Shown here piece by piece: positions 39,747-52,500 of a DNA stretch of 64,000 nt; the stretch's first letter is position 1, and the number at the start of each line of letters is the position of its first letter. The notes under the pieces were generated by a model. The model worked only from the letters and a program-made list of their open reading frames with translations. It did no database searches and was not told the DNA's origin. The stretch comes from Zymoseptoria tritici IPO323 (taxonomy: Eukaryota; Ascomycota; Dothideomycetes; Mycosphaerellales; Mycosphaerellaceae), in assembly GCF_000219625.1 (NCBI RefSeq), contig NC_018204.1, forward strand, positions 248,001 through 312,000, in the 5' to 3' direction. The position numbers and the translations under genes are program-made.

Positions 39747-42700
39747 TGAAGGGCAGACTGTGCGAAGGCGAGATGGCGGGTAGGGATGGAAACCACGGGA
39801 GCTCTCAGGGTGGAGAATCGAGATGATGGCGAGGTGTGGTGGGCAAAGCTTAGAGATGGGTGGAAGTTCGGCGCCATCACTCGGTGCTTTGGAGAAGTGG
39901 AGTCTCAACACCGTACACAGCTGCCAGAAGCGGTCGATTGCGGTCGACTCTGCCCTCGCAAGACGAACACTGTCGGAGTCTGTGCTACTGCAGGCCACAC
40001 TCGGATGATCGGACGGGCACGAGTGGAAGCCTTTCCGGGGCCAGTCTTTCAAGCGCAGATGCCCAACGGAGCCAGGCGGGTCGCGAGACTTTTCACCGCA
40101 TCCATGCAGTCCTCCCGCCTTCCGCAGGCACACCGACTACAAGACGACTTCTCCGCCACAGAGCTCGGACTCCGCTTCCCCGAAATCCCAATCAGGCTTC
40201 ACCGAAACATTGGAGATTCCTGGCGTCGGCACCGTTTTTCCCTGTGGTCGTATCCTCTGCTACGCATGCAGCAGACAGCCTCGCCGATGGCTTAACAGAC
40301 AGCATCACCAGTGGCTCAGCAGACAACCTCTGCAACAGCTCTATACGCCAGCCCAAGAAGCCTCTCTCTCGAGCCTACGCGGTCCAATTCCGAACACTCT
40401 CACAGAGCTTACAAAGGTTCCATACGTCGAGTCGGCCGAATGGCCCTTCGAAGCTCAATCCATCGCAATCCTTCTCCGGCGCCTCCGGACAAACTCCATC
40501 CGATGAGACGACACAATCCAGCGAAGTGGTAAGGGCAAGAACGCATGGACGCGTGCAACAACAACAACACTATTGCCAAGTGACGCTGCATGGACATAAT
40601 TAATTCCGGAGGGCAGATGCACAGACGATTCAAAAGGTTGTTATAGGCAAATCCGGGGCAACCTCGGACGTCTTCGCATCGTTCCGTCGTCTTCAAACAC
40701 TTCGACCACACATCTGCACAATGCACCCCTCACAGCGTATAACTTACGTCCTTCTGCGAGACCGACATTCCCCTCAACGCACCGACTCAGCTTACGAGCA
40801 GGATCACGACGACACGCGGACTCGGAAGATGCGGAGAAGCAGGAGAATAAGACGGACAGCCTCGCTCATCAGCTTGCAGCGGCGTTGAGTGTAAAGCATG
40901 CGGAGGGGAAAGATAACAACGAGGAAGAAGGCGAGGAGAAGGAAGCGCAAGGAGTCAGTCTATGCGAAGCAGCTGATGGGTGGTTGGAGGGCAAGGACCT
41001 TCGCAGGACAACAGCAGCGACACTCGAGACATGCATCTCGTCACAAAGTCTTCCGCTTCATGGATTGGACAAGCGAGAAATTTCTCTTCAGGAATTGAAC
41101 GTCTTTTAGCTGAAGAAGAACGAGCAGAAAATCAAGCGCCACGTCGCCGAACTGCGAGACACCATCCTCATGAACTGGGCTACCTGGTGACTAGTCAGGA
41201 ACTCGGCAAAGAACTGCGAAACTTCTGGATGCTGAGCAGACCTAACAGTCCCGCTCCGTCCATCGCCGGAGGCAGCGTGCGCGCCGGCCGATCCGGTGGT
41301 GTGCACAGGAGTATCACTCCCGCTACAGAGTACAAAGCTATAAAGAACGGCTCTCCGACAAAGACTCCGACGATGATGGCAACGACAACGAAATCGAAGA
41401 CGTCGATTAATCTGCCGAACCTGGAATCGAACTGGAACTACAAGGCCCAACTGAGGGCATGGACAACAGCACCTTACCGGACATACAAATCCCAACCAAG
41501 GGCACGGACGACGACCGCGATGAAGTCATGGATCCCGATCGCCGAAACTCGTCAAGCCTCCTCTGCACAATCCGAGAGAGCGTCCCGACGAAGCTAACAA
41601 CAATGACTACAAGTCCGCATACGACTCCACCCTCCAGTCGTGCTGATAATAACACCGGCCAGGCACAAGTGCATCGGACCACGAAAGGAGTTGCCCATGC
41701 ATCAGATAGATACCATTCTCTGATAGCTCCTTGCTACTAGAGGAGTCCGCACGGCAAGCGAAAAGTTCACGGACACCGGGTCGCTGCCAAATGTCCAGGT
41801 CGACGAATTGTGCGAGCTCTTGCCCATCGCAAGACCAAAGCAAACCTCCCAAAATCCATCAAGTCCACGATTGGCCGCGATGTGTGGCGATCCGTGATCT
41901 ATCGCTGCGCCTCCCAGGGCATCGACCGCGTAACGGAAACCGTGTCTGACGAACTCGGTCAGGGACTTCAGCTGAGCGACCGAACCGACCGCGTCAACCA
42001 CGTCCCACCATCCACAATCGCATACCGGAGGGAAGGAGCGTTTGCAGCGCAGTCTGTCTCTTGCACATCGCAGGCCGTGATGGTAACCAAGACTGACGTT
42101 CGAGGCTGGATGATTGTGCTAATTCGACTGGCAACATGTCCGAAAACACTGGTGTTGCTGCTGGAATAAAAGATCGTACAGCGGCAGCGGCTGTGATGGT
42201 TGTCGTTGATCAGATGCTGCTGCTGCTTCTACTGTCCTCCTCTCTCTTCCGCATGCTGCATAAGCGACTTGGACCACGCTCCCCAACCGGCGACTGTGAA
42301 AGCAAGCACTTCGGTACCACGGCGGAATTCTGGAACCAGCACCGCAGTCGCTCTTCGACCTTCCGACTTGCACGCGATGCGATGACTAGTTTCTGCCACC
42401 TACGCGATCCCTTGGTGGCGGGAGATATGCTGGCTCCTGCCGCCCATAGTCTGCTTCGATTGCGGTCCAACACACCGAATATTCGCTGTTCTTCACCGTC
42501 TTGGGTTCCGTAGCGTGTCCTGCGCCAAGTAGCACATAGTACTAGTTCGTTGCAGATGTCGAGATGTCAGCACTACAGGCTACTGTCTACATCCGGGCAC
42601 GATCACTTCCACGATCTTCACTTTCACAATTGACGGTAAGATGTAAGAAACTTAGTATTAAGGTACCGACACGTCTTCTTGCTCGGCCTCTCAAAGGTCC

Positions 42701-42984
42701 ACTTTCCACAGTCACTAATCTACCAGCGCTGACCTTCTCGACACCAGCCACCATAGCCATCGACATTTGCTTCCCTTTGGCGAGGTTTCTACATGCAACC
42801 ACATTATTGCCGAGAACATGTTCGTGATCCTCAAGGGGCACAGCTCGGTCCACGGCACTGCACCTCTTGCCATGACCATCGTCCAAGGAAAAACTTGTTC
42901 CATCCGCACACTAGACTCTTATCTCGAGCTGAAAACGAACGAACCGCAGCAGGCGATTCCCTCGATAATAGATAGGAGAACGAA
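39747..42984. other. No gene recognised
   Basis: Many mid-sized overlapping frames on both strands (for example 40980-41597 and 41810-42169 on plus), none with a recognisable domain or a clean exon structure. Some could be exons of unknown genes. Confidence 0.4.
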
Positions 42985-43195
42985 ATTCTAGGGCGTATTC
43001 GGCCCTATAGAAATCGGCTTCGAGCGCTAGACTTCTATAATCGCGGGCGGGTTATTAACTTTTAAGAAGAGTAGTAGAGGAGAGGAAGAGAGTCCTTTAG
43101 AGAATCCTCCGACTTAGGGAAAGTATTATAGCGTACGATAGCGGGCTAAGAGCGCAATGCCGAGGGAATTATCCCTACCGTCGGTTGCTTAACGT
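42985..43195. mobile_element. RIP-mutated relic of an unidentified repeat
   Basis: Abrupt change to TpA-rich, CpA/TpG-poor sequence with no coding capacity, between ordinary host sequence. No terminal repeats or target duplication could be confirmed. Confidence 0.45.
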
Positions 43196-45729
43196 TGCTA
43201 GGCTGCAGACGATGAAGACAGCACGGCGGGGAATCCGAGTGACCCTCCGATGGTGCGGTCCCTGGGAAAGTCGTGAAGATATGATGAACGAGAAGTGGAC
43301 TGGGGCAAGGCACTAGTGCGGGATCAGCAGAGTGGCGAAGCGGTTAGTGATGTAGAGCGAGGCGATTGTTTTCCGCGTGAAGCTTAGGCCATCCTGCGGC
43401 GGGCAGATTGAGCAGCAGGCAGACGACGACCTCGATTACTCGGCGTTCCTCGGATGGAAAGGCGACAAGATAATGGGTGTGGACAACGAAGCCGGCGACC
43501 ACCGTGGCGGGCGGCGTCGGATTGAGAGGCGTTTAGAGGATCCCTGCGCCTTCAATGTACGGTATGGCTGGTACGAAATGAGGCATCTGTTTCGCAACAA
43601 TTCTGAGTTGGTTAAGTATACCAGCTAAACATACCGATTGCCCACGCCGCCGGATCTACAGCAAACGCCTGGCAATACGCAACCACAACCAGAAGCATCG
43701 CCAGCAGCCAGCACGTCACAATCGCCCTCCGAGTTAGCCGCCGCACTATCCTATCCCTTATCGCTTAACTGCTCGAGGATTCCTAGGACCTCTGTGCCAT
43801 CACAGCCATCTCCACCCGTTCCACCGACCTCTTCCCTCGCAATACAAGTCGCCAATTCCCTCAGCGCCTGTAACACCACATCCGGCTCGCGCGGAAACAC
43901 CGACAATGAAGGGTTGAAGTAGATGCCCATGCACCCAGGTCCCGCTAAGGTAAGGAGAACGGCGAGTCGGCTTTCCATCTCGGCGAGCTATTCTGGAGGT
44001 AGAGAGGAGGGTTTGCTAAGCAGGACTTTGTCTTCTCCGTCATCCGGGCTGGGAATAGAGAGGTATTCCGCCCAGAGAATGGTAGAGGAGAGAGTGCGGG
44101 TTAGCAAGGGCTGGCGCGAGTTTTATCCGCGGTGCTGGAGGAGCCGAGGGCAAAGCCCGCGGGCGTGCGCGGAGGATGGAAAACATGTCTTTAAATTCCC
44201 AGAGTAAAGAATAGCTTTCAACCGCCTCCCGGCCACGACGATAACCGAGAGTCCACCGCTGAGCCAGAACAGCGAATGGTGGATTAGAGGACGATAGCAT
44301 CGGAGCGGGAGTCGACCTCTCGGACAATGCCAACCACCGAACCACGGAACATCTCACGCGCGGAGCTCCGCCGCAACATACATTTGCAAGAGGAAGCAGG
44401 AGTTTGCAACGTGACAAGCTGAAAGTGAATTGGTGCGGCGGACTCGGAGGAGACGGAGAAGCTGGTCGAAGAAGCTTTTAGGGTCGAGACCACAGCGGTC
44501 GGATTGTGAGCTGGACGGAAGCATTAGCAACGGAGACGTGGCTAAGCCGCTGCATTATTGGAGGGCGGGAGTGCTAGCCGAGGTGAAGGTGGTTCATGTG
44601 GTTTATCCGGCCAATCTGGCCGAATGCATCGAGCCTTGCCTTTGGGTTGCTACTGCGGCGAGCGGTGGGAATGAGCAGTAGAAGGGTTTCCCAGAAAGCG
44701 AAATGCATCAAGGTCGGCGGTTTGGGAGAGTCCGAACAGCAGCCTGCTTGTCGCGACTCCGAAAGAATCTCGTCGTTCCTCGCGAATAACTGGAGGCCAG
44801 GTCTAATCGAGCCGGTATCACTGTGCTGCATGGCTCTCCGTCGCTGTTGCGAGAGAACCTGGGAAGACCCGAATTAGGTAGTTTTGTGCTACACGACAGC
44901 TATGCGTCCAGCCCAAACATGCTCCACAAGAGTAACACCGTCGTCCTTGTAGCTGCATGTGGGGTGTTGTGATGCCTATAGAGCATCCGAGGTCTCCTGC
45001 TGCGAACACAAGTGTCTTGGGAGATCCTGGCCCACGGCAATTCATCTACTGTCGCTTCCGGTGGTCGCGGACACCCTACTCCAGCGGACAACGGCGCCAT
45101 GGTTTTGAACGGACTTCCGAAGTTTAAAGCTAAGTGGAAGCAGCAGCGCGGGCGTGCTAGACTTTGAGGGCTGCTAATTGCAGCGTTTGGAATCTGGCTA
45201 ACAATGCTATTAAGCATGTCCGCGGTCGTGCCTTATCCGGCAACTCGAACAATGTATACTTCTGCTGTTCTAATAACCTGGCCTTCCTCTGTTACTACTA
45301 AACCACGAACCCGCCCACGCCAGTCGAGCTTCGGGCAAGCCCTTAGCTAGATGCTGCAATCGGGCTCTGCGCTTGCACTGCTTCTCTAGCTCCTTTGTCC
45401 GGTTTCCAGCAGCTTCCGCTTACCCATTCGCGTTGCTCCGGGAGTGACGGGACGAGATGAGTGGGAGTGCAGGAGGGCCGCCGGCTTAATTGTGAGATAA
45501 TAGCTTGTTCGGGGTTGGGACTGGCGGTTTATTCGTGCCGAAAGCTTGAGGTCTCTTGGCAGTCGATGATGGGTGTATATTCATCCTCGCCGCTGGTTGT
45601 TCCAGCTGCCGGGCGATCGAGGTCTTATCACGATTATGCTGCTCTTTTTCTGATCCGCAGAACGCAAGTTTCACGCAGGCCACTCTCCGATCATCCTGCT
45701 CCACGTTGTCCTCGACTTGCGTGCCTCGA
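43196..45729. other. No gene recognised
   Basis: Short frames only. Protein-like minus-strand stretches near 43751-43978 and 44574-44831 could belong to a decayed or multi-exon gene, but I could not join them. Confidence 0.4.
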
Positions 45730-46711
45730 TTAGGGCAAAATCCCCAGTCCACGCATTTGTCCTTCGATCTCTTCTTTGTCCTGCATACGATCGTGAATGC
45801 GCAGCCAAATCTCCTTTGCTTGCTTTCGCAGCCCGGCCTTCGCTCGTATTGTCCTCCCTAACAACGCCTCTACCTTGGGCCAGCTTTTGACGAGTCCTTC
45901 AATGGGGGAGTGCTCTGCCGCCTTTAGCCACGTGCATGCGATTTCTTCGAGTCCTCTGTCGTCCAATCCTTGCGAGTAAGACGGACTGTGGACTAACCAC
46001 GAGGTCATGGATCCCAGTGTGTCTTGGTCGATGTACGCTTTCGTCGCAATGAAGCCTCCCACAATCGTGACCAGCCCGTGAATAGTCCCAGATCTCATGC
46101 GGATGGCGTCGTCGCTGCCCATGATGTAGAACAGCCCGCCTTCCATCAATTGGCAACAATTCTTTAGTAGGCCCCCACGGGTTCCATGCTCGTCCAAGAC
46201 TTCGAGATTTCGCTTTGTCGGTGGCCAGAAGAAGAAGATTCGCCTGCTCTGTTCAACTGGACTAGACACCACGCTCTGACCGTTGTCTCGAAAGCATAAC
46301 ATCAACTGATGCCCCGCCTGTCAATACAGTATACTTACCGATGTGGAGGCCCGTCGTACCGCCCTTGGTCGTCAATATCACTTCCGTGTCATCTTGTTCC
46401 TGTGGCATCGGATCTTGGTCAAGCCGAGGAACGGAGAAGTATGGATCATCCTTTAATATAAACATGGCGCTGGTCGGCGTTTCCTTCGGATTCGCCGTCT
46501 TGTAATCGTAGACCAGATCGAGCAGAATCTCTCGGGTGATGGAGCCCTGTAGATTGGGATTCTCCACTCCGCCGCGGAAGATTCGCGTCCGCGTCGCAGT
46601 GATCAGGTGGTGGTGTAGAGCGCGGTTTGTGTGATGTTTCCCGCCATGATAGGCCCTTGACGATTCGAAACCAACGGGAACGCCTCCTGCTCCCTCCCAC
46701 ATCATCCTCAC
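45730..46711 (-). pseudogene. JmjC/cupin-like domain protein gene, reading frame unresolved
   Basis: Upstream part (from about 46600): GSITREILLDLVYDYKT, PTSAMFILKDDPYF and GGTTGLHI, then a GTAAGT donor-like site near 46346. Downstream part (46305-45730): RRIFFFWPPTKRNLEVL, a glycine turn, IHGLVTIVGGFIATK and a helical C-terminus. This is the order of JmjC-like cupin domains in fungi: first metal ligand in the LHI(D) region, the FPPT/WPPT strand, distal His in IHG. I could not find a splice that joins the two parts with a normal intron length and keeps frame, and the expected Asp after LHI is not visible. Either an unusual intron or a disabling indel is present. The N-terminus is undefined. 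Confidence 0.45.
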
Positions 46712-47215
46712 TGATGTCTAACAGTGCTTGAGAGGCGTCAAGGAAGCATCGCTCAAAGCCTTGCATAAACCCGGCTGTCCAATCACACCCATCTCTTCTA
46801 ACATCGATGCCTTTTCTAACTCGCATGGCATGACGGGTTCCCGGAAGTGTGCCATGGACTGGTCGCTTCCTTTTGTTACTCTGTGTCGCTTGCTTAGGTT
46901 GGTCTCACTCTCCGCCTCGTCTCTCTCTCTTCCTCCTCCCAGCTGACGATATCTTCGGCATCCCAATGGTCTGATGTGTCTCCCGAGAGAAGTGCTTCGG
47001 ATCTGTCAGCAAGTAGCCGCAAGAAAACCGCATATGTCTTGTGGTTGGAGAGTTCTCGTATGTGGCGTCGAAGCGCTGGGGCACTTGCAAGCTCTCCTCG
47101 ACAGAAACCACGAATTCTTTGGTGTTTTGTGACGCGTGCTTGGATAGCAGGCCTTGGGTCCATTGTCGGAACCGGCTTCAATGTCAACCCTACTGGTACG
47201 GAGTCTTGAATGTGG

Positions 47216-47300
47216 CGATGAGTAGTCCGTGCGAAACTGCGCGTGCATGTGCGCGTGCGTATGCGTGTGCGGTTTCGCACGCTTCTGCATGCCTGTGCGT
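47216..47300. repeat. Alternating purine-pyrimidine (GT/GC) tract
   Basis: A run of GTGCGT/GCATGTGCGC-type alternation about 65 bp before the 5' LTR; potential Z-DNA. No gene seen. Confidence 0.6.
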
Positions 47301-47365
47301 AGACCTAGAACTAGCGTGCGTAGAATGCATACCCGCCCGTGGACCTCACGATGGTGGATGGCTGG

Positions 47366-47539
47366 TGTTCAAAAACACCAAAAACCTCGCTCAGGTTTAC
47401 TTGAACCCTTGAAGCCTCAGGCACCGTTTCACTTGAAGGCTCGTTATTATCATATGACTCGCTCGTTTCAGTTAGTCTATATAGCTTGAGGGCCTTCGCC
47501 CTTATAAATCAGTATTATTCTTTTTCCGCTTTTTGATCA
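47366..47539 (+). repeat. 5' LTR
   Basis: Starts TGTTCAAAAACACC, ends TTTTTGATCA. It contains CTTATAAATC, a possible TATA box for the element's promoter. The sequence just downstream (CTAGTAGCTGAGAGC) is where a primer-binding site should be; the tRNA was not identified. Confidence 0.95.
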
Positions 47540-48056
47540 TCTAGTAGCTGAGAGCACTTAAGGCGGCTCCTTAGCCGTCTTACCGGCTGGCTCTGCCACT
47601 TAAGGGTCAGAGCTGGCCGGATGCTCGATTCATTGCCTATTTAATTAAACTAGCTTGAAACGACTCTGGTTTAAGACCTCCTTAGACCTATGGACTATAC
47701 CGGACTTTCTACTTGGACTGTACACCTAACTAGAAGCACCGGGTTTTCTATAGCTAGGGGTCCTATATATAGCGATTTACTTAGCGGTGCTATGTGTGCT
47801 AGATTGCTAACTTCTACTTAAACGTTAACGCAAAACTCGTTTTGCCTTAAGTTTAAGACTTAAAGTATGGAATTACCGCACTTAAAACTAGTTACCCAAA
47901 TACTTGAAGCGCGCTATGTTTGAATACGATAATGGCCAGAGCTGCCTAGCCGCTTAAGGAACTACAAGGAGGAAGTTATGACCCTTTAAGTTACCGGAAG
48001 TAACAACAATAGCAACTTAATTCAGTTCGATTAACAACCTATCCTACTAAGACAAG

Positions 48057-49532
48057 ATGTCCGTTACTAGCTAAGCTAAAGGAACTATAGAGCTTCCTTC
48101 CTCCTACGACTTAAACCTAATAGTTGCTAAAGGAGAAAGGCTTAAGGAAGATAGGCAAGGCTATCTAAGCCTGATCGACGAACTTAATTGTATTAAGGAA
48201 CGAGGTAGCGATGCAGGGGCGGCACTATCTACTACTGCTCGTCTCTTCCCTGAAGGAGATCCTTAGACGGATCCCCTAGCTCCACTTGGAGCTAATGTTA
48301 CCTTCCGAACTCCTACTTAACTAAGCCGACCTGCTGCTAATGTAGGCTTAGGCCCTACTCGTTTTAGCGAGCATGTGGCCGCCTTAAGGGAGATAGAGGA
48401 ACATATTAATCGACTTGAAGCGGACGCTGTCCGACTTTAGGCCGAGAACGCCCGCTTGTCCTAGGAGCCTGTTCGAGTAGGATCTGCTAACAGGCCTATC
48501 CGGGGACTAAGCGAGCTAGGAGCCGTACGGTTTAAGCTATCCCCATATCGAGGAGATGACCCTAGGCACGGCTTAAGTAACGATAAGGGACCAAGTCGTC
48601 CCCATCGCCACACGTCTAGAACACTAGGCAGGGATACAACTCCCCTTAATTCCTTGGATACTTCCATCAAGGCTTCCGTCCGGGCACTAGAACTATACTG
48701 GGGAGACACTCGAAACAACGCTGCTGATATCTGGGTTAGGTCTATGGAGCGTTACTTAAGGTCTTAGATTGCCCTGAGATAGAGGGGTATCCGCCTATCC
48801 GAAGCTAACCTTATCGAATTAGTAGGTAGCTGGATGTAGCGTAACGCCCTTGCTTAGTAGGAGGAACAGGAAGAGACTTGTAGGCTTGAAATCATCGAGG
48901 GAACCTATACCCTTAACTTAATGCTCGGCAACCTCGTCTCCTATTTCTAAGATTATTATTACTAAGAGAAGCTCTAGAGACAATACCGAGCTCTTAAGCA
49001 AACAGGAGGTGTTATTACCTTTTATCACAAAATCCTCTCCGTAGCTCGTATGCTTAAGCTAAGGCCCAATGACTTCTCTAATGCTACTGTCTTCTTTAAT
49101 AGGCTTAAGCTGTCGATTCGAGCGGAGCTTATTCGACATAAGCTTACCCCTTAAAAGGCTAGACTATAGGAGATTATGGACTAGGCTCAAGCTATCGACG
49201 TAGCCAACTAGGAGGTCGTAGATTCTTAAAGGGGCCCAAGAATGGATGCCCCTGCCTTTAAGGAAAACCGCAATGCTCTTGCTAGGAAGGCTTTTAAACT
49301 AAGAAAGGTGAACAAGACTACCGTAGAGTATGTTGCCGCTGCCCTTAAACACATGGCTAACGACAATAGCTCTAAGCCACCGGCTTAGGAGTATTCCTTA
49401 AAGTGCTATAACTGCGGAGTCGCCGGACACACCTAGTATCGCTGTTAGAAGAAGCTTAAGCCAGACTTGTAGAAGAAGCAGGACGACTACAACAGACGTA
49501 AGGGGGGCTTAAGCAAGCCGACAAAAAAATAG
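48057..49532 (+). pseudogene. gag: Gypsy gag pseudogene, ending at a slip site
   Basis: ATG at 48057; 492 codons in one frame to a TAG at 49530-49532. The capsid-like middle region has RALKQTGGVITFYHKI-type helices. A CCHC knuckle CYNCGVAGHT-x-YRC lies at 49404-49446, with one residue read as stop, followed by a basic tail. Internal stops are at Gln/Trp positions. The frame ends with ACA-AAA-AAA-TAG, and pol lies in the -1 frame. Confidence 0.75.
49523..49529 (+). promoter_or_regulatory. Candidate -1 ribosomal frameshift site A-AAA-AAA
   Basis: A run of seven A sits exactly in X-XXY-YYZ phase relative to gag, one codon before its TAG. Slipping back one base leads straight into the frame that carries protease, RT and integrase. 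A downstream pseudoknot was not evaluated. Confidence 0.55.
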
Positions 49533-52500
49533 ACAACGACTTAGATGCTAAGGATTCTCAGTCGTCTGTTGCGTCGCCCTCATTGCTTAGGATCTCTCCT
49601 AATGCTTAACTTGACTACCTTAACGCTATAGGACCAAACCTTTTGGTTACCTCTGGACGCTTAGGTTTAAGTAAGCATTCTGTTAAGGCCAAGTTCCTGT
49701 TCGACACTAGGGCTACGCGTGTATACGTCTTACGAACGATCGCGGACTAGTTTCCGGAGGCTTAAGTGGCCATAGATTCCCAGACCGTGGTTCTGCCTAA
49801 CGGCACAGCAATAGAGACAACCCTTGGGGTTAAGCTGCCTTACCAGCTGCGTAACTTTAAGGGGGAAATCACTGCCCGAGTGCTTGATCTCGCTAATTAC
49901 GAGGTAATCCTTAGCCTTAAATGGTTTAGGCAGTACTGCCCGACTATCAATTTCTTTACGAACAAGGTGTACTTATACGACAACGGTGTCAAGTATGCTA
50001 TACCATGCTCTGGATACGCTCCTGACTTAAGGAGCGTTCCGGTAGATGAGGACCTCTGTTCCCTTAAGGAACTAGAGGACTTACTTAACGTTGATCCCGA
50101 CATGCCCTTATATCTCTTAAACATAGATGAATACCAGGAGCGGCAGCAGGAGAGGGAACGCGATCCTAAGGACGACCCTATGTCTATTGAGGAAGACGAC
50201 GTTCCTCCTCCCTTAAGTAAGGAACCCAGCTTAAGCCGCATTATCCTAGATAACAGGGATCTGTTTAGATCTTCCTTGCCTAACAAGCTACCGAAGGACC
50301 GGTTTATTGTGCATTTAATCGACACCGGGGACTATAAGCCGATTAATTAACAGCCTTACTAGCTGTCTTATGCCTAATCGCTTAAACAGGAGTCTTAAAT
50401 CGAGGAACTCTGGAAACGTAGGTTAATTAACAAATCCCAATCGGCTTAGGGGAGCCCTGTGTTACTTGTACCTAAGCTAGGAGGGAAATAGCGAATGTGC
50501 GTTAATTTCAGGGCTCTAAACAACGCTACCGTTAAGGATCGATTCCCCCTGCCTCGGATTTCCGACTGCTTAGATGCATTTTATAGTTTAAGGTACTTTA
50601 CTAAGATTAACTTAACCTCCGGGTTCTAGCAATTAAAGGTAAAGGAAGAGGACCAGCACAAGACAGCATTTAACACTCGCTAGGGCAAATACTACTTTAA
50701 GGTAATGCCTTTTAGCTTGTGCAATGCACCGGCAAGCTTCTAGAGCTTAATAAACGAAGCCCTAAGAAAGCACCTTTACAAGACGTGTGTAGTTTACTTG
50801 GACGATATTATGATCTTCTTCGAGACTTTGGAGGAGCACGAAGTCCACTTAAAGGAAGTCCTGGATATCCTGCGATCATAAGAGCTGTATTGCTCCCCTA
50901 AGAAATGCTACATTAGGGTTAAGGAATTCGACTTCTGTAGGCACCGAGTAAGCTACAATTAAGTTAGGCCTATAGAAGACAAGATCTCTATTGTTAGAGA
51001 CTAGCTACAGCCGACTAACGCTTAAGAAGTGCGGCAGTTTATTAGGCTAGCTTCCTTCTACCGTAAGTACGTTAGAGACTTTGCTAGGCACGCTGCTCTA
51101 CTGTTAGACCTCCTTAAGGAAGATAACTTGCTGCTGCGTGCTAAGAAGAAGCGCCCTATTAAGTAGACTGCCTAGTGCACTATCGCTTTTGCGAAGCTTA
51201 AGGAAGCCCTGTGTAGTAAGCTAGTGCTAATTATGCTAGACACTAAGAAGCCCTTTATTATTAAAACGGATGCAAGTGAGTAGGCGCTTGGTGCAGTCCT
51301 GCATTAAGCTAACTCTAATAGGAAATTGCATCCGGTTGCTTTCGAGGGCCGCAAGCTGCAAGGGGCAGAACTGAACTATCTAGTGCACGAGAAGGAGCTC
51401 CTTGCTATTAAGGAAGCCCTTCGAAAATGGAACTACTACATCGACAATAGGACTAAGACTTAAGTAATTACGGATTACTACAGCCTGTAGTACCTAAAAA
51501 CCTCGAAGACTCTAACTAAGCGGCTTGCACGCTAGATTAAGGAGTTTCAAGCTTATAACATCGACATCCGCTACCGCAAGGGGAGTGAGGCCATAGTCCC
51601 TAATGCCCTCTCCCGCCGGCCGGACTTAATGGAAGGTACCCTAGCTAACATAGCCGGGGAGGGTTCTGCATGGCCTAGGGATTAATTACTTAAACCCGCG
51701 GACTTCTTGACCGCTTTGCCTCACTCCTTTAAGGAGAACGCTATAAGGGGGACAATTATACGAGGATTCTCCGAGCGTGAGGTAGTTAATAGAGTGATCT
51801 ATTTCAAAACCATAGGGGAGATGCCCGAGAATAAGAAGCTAAGCCGCTTAATTGAAAAGAAGGTGTCAGATCTTGTCCTTAAGGACGACCTCCTGTATTA
51901 TCGCGAGGCTGATAGAAGCCTTGTACCCTACGTAGATCCGGAATTCCGGTAGGACTTCCTTAAGCGCTGCTATAATGACTACGGGCACTTCGTACTGCCC
52001 GGCGTCTGCAGTATTCTTCGAGCGAGGGGCTGGTGGTGGTCACTTAAACAGGATGTTTATAACTACGCTTCTACTTGCCCTTAGTGTTAAGCTACGAAGA
52101 AGAAGTCCCGGAGTCCCCTGTAGGAACCGCGATTCCACCAAGCTAATTCTAAGCTTAAGCCATTTAAGCGCTAGGCGATTAATGTTGTCGGTCTAATGCC
52201 TATTACACTTAATAGTAACAAGTACATTATTACAGCCGTAGATTATGCCACTAGTTGGCCGGTTGCAAGGGCTACCTCGAACTAAGAAACCGAGACGGTC
52301 GCTCGTTTTGTTTAAGAAGAGATCTATGCGAACTTTGGACCCCTAAGGGAAGTCCTTAGTAACAATAGATCTAACTTCATAAGCAAGGCGTTTGATATCC
52401 TTATGGATACCCTTTAAGCTAACCATAGGCTGACGACGCCCTACTATCCTCGCACGAACGGGAAGGTTGAGGCCTTGAACGGTGTTCTCGGCCGGATCCT

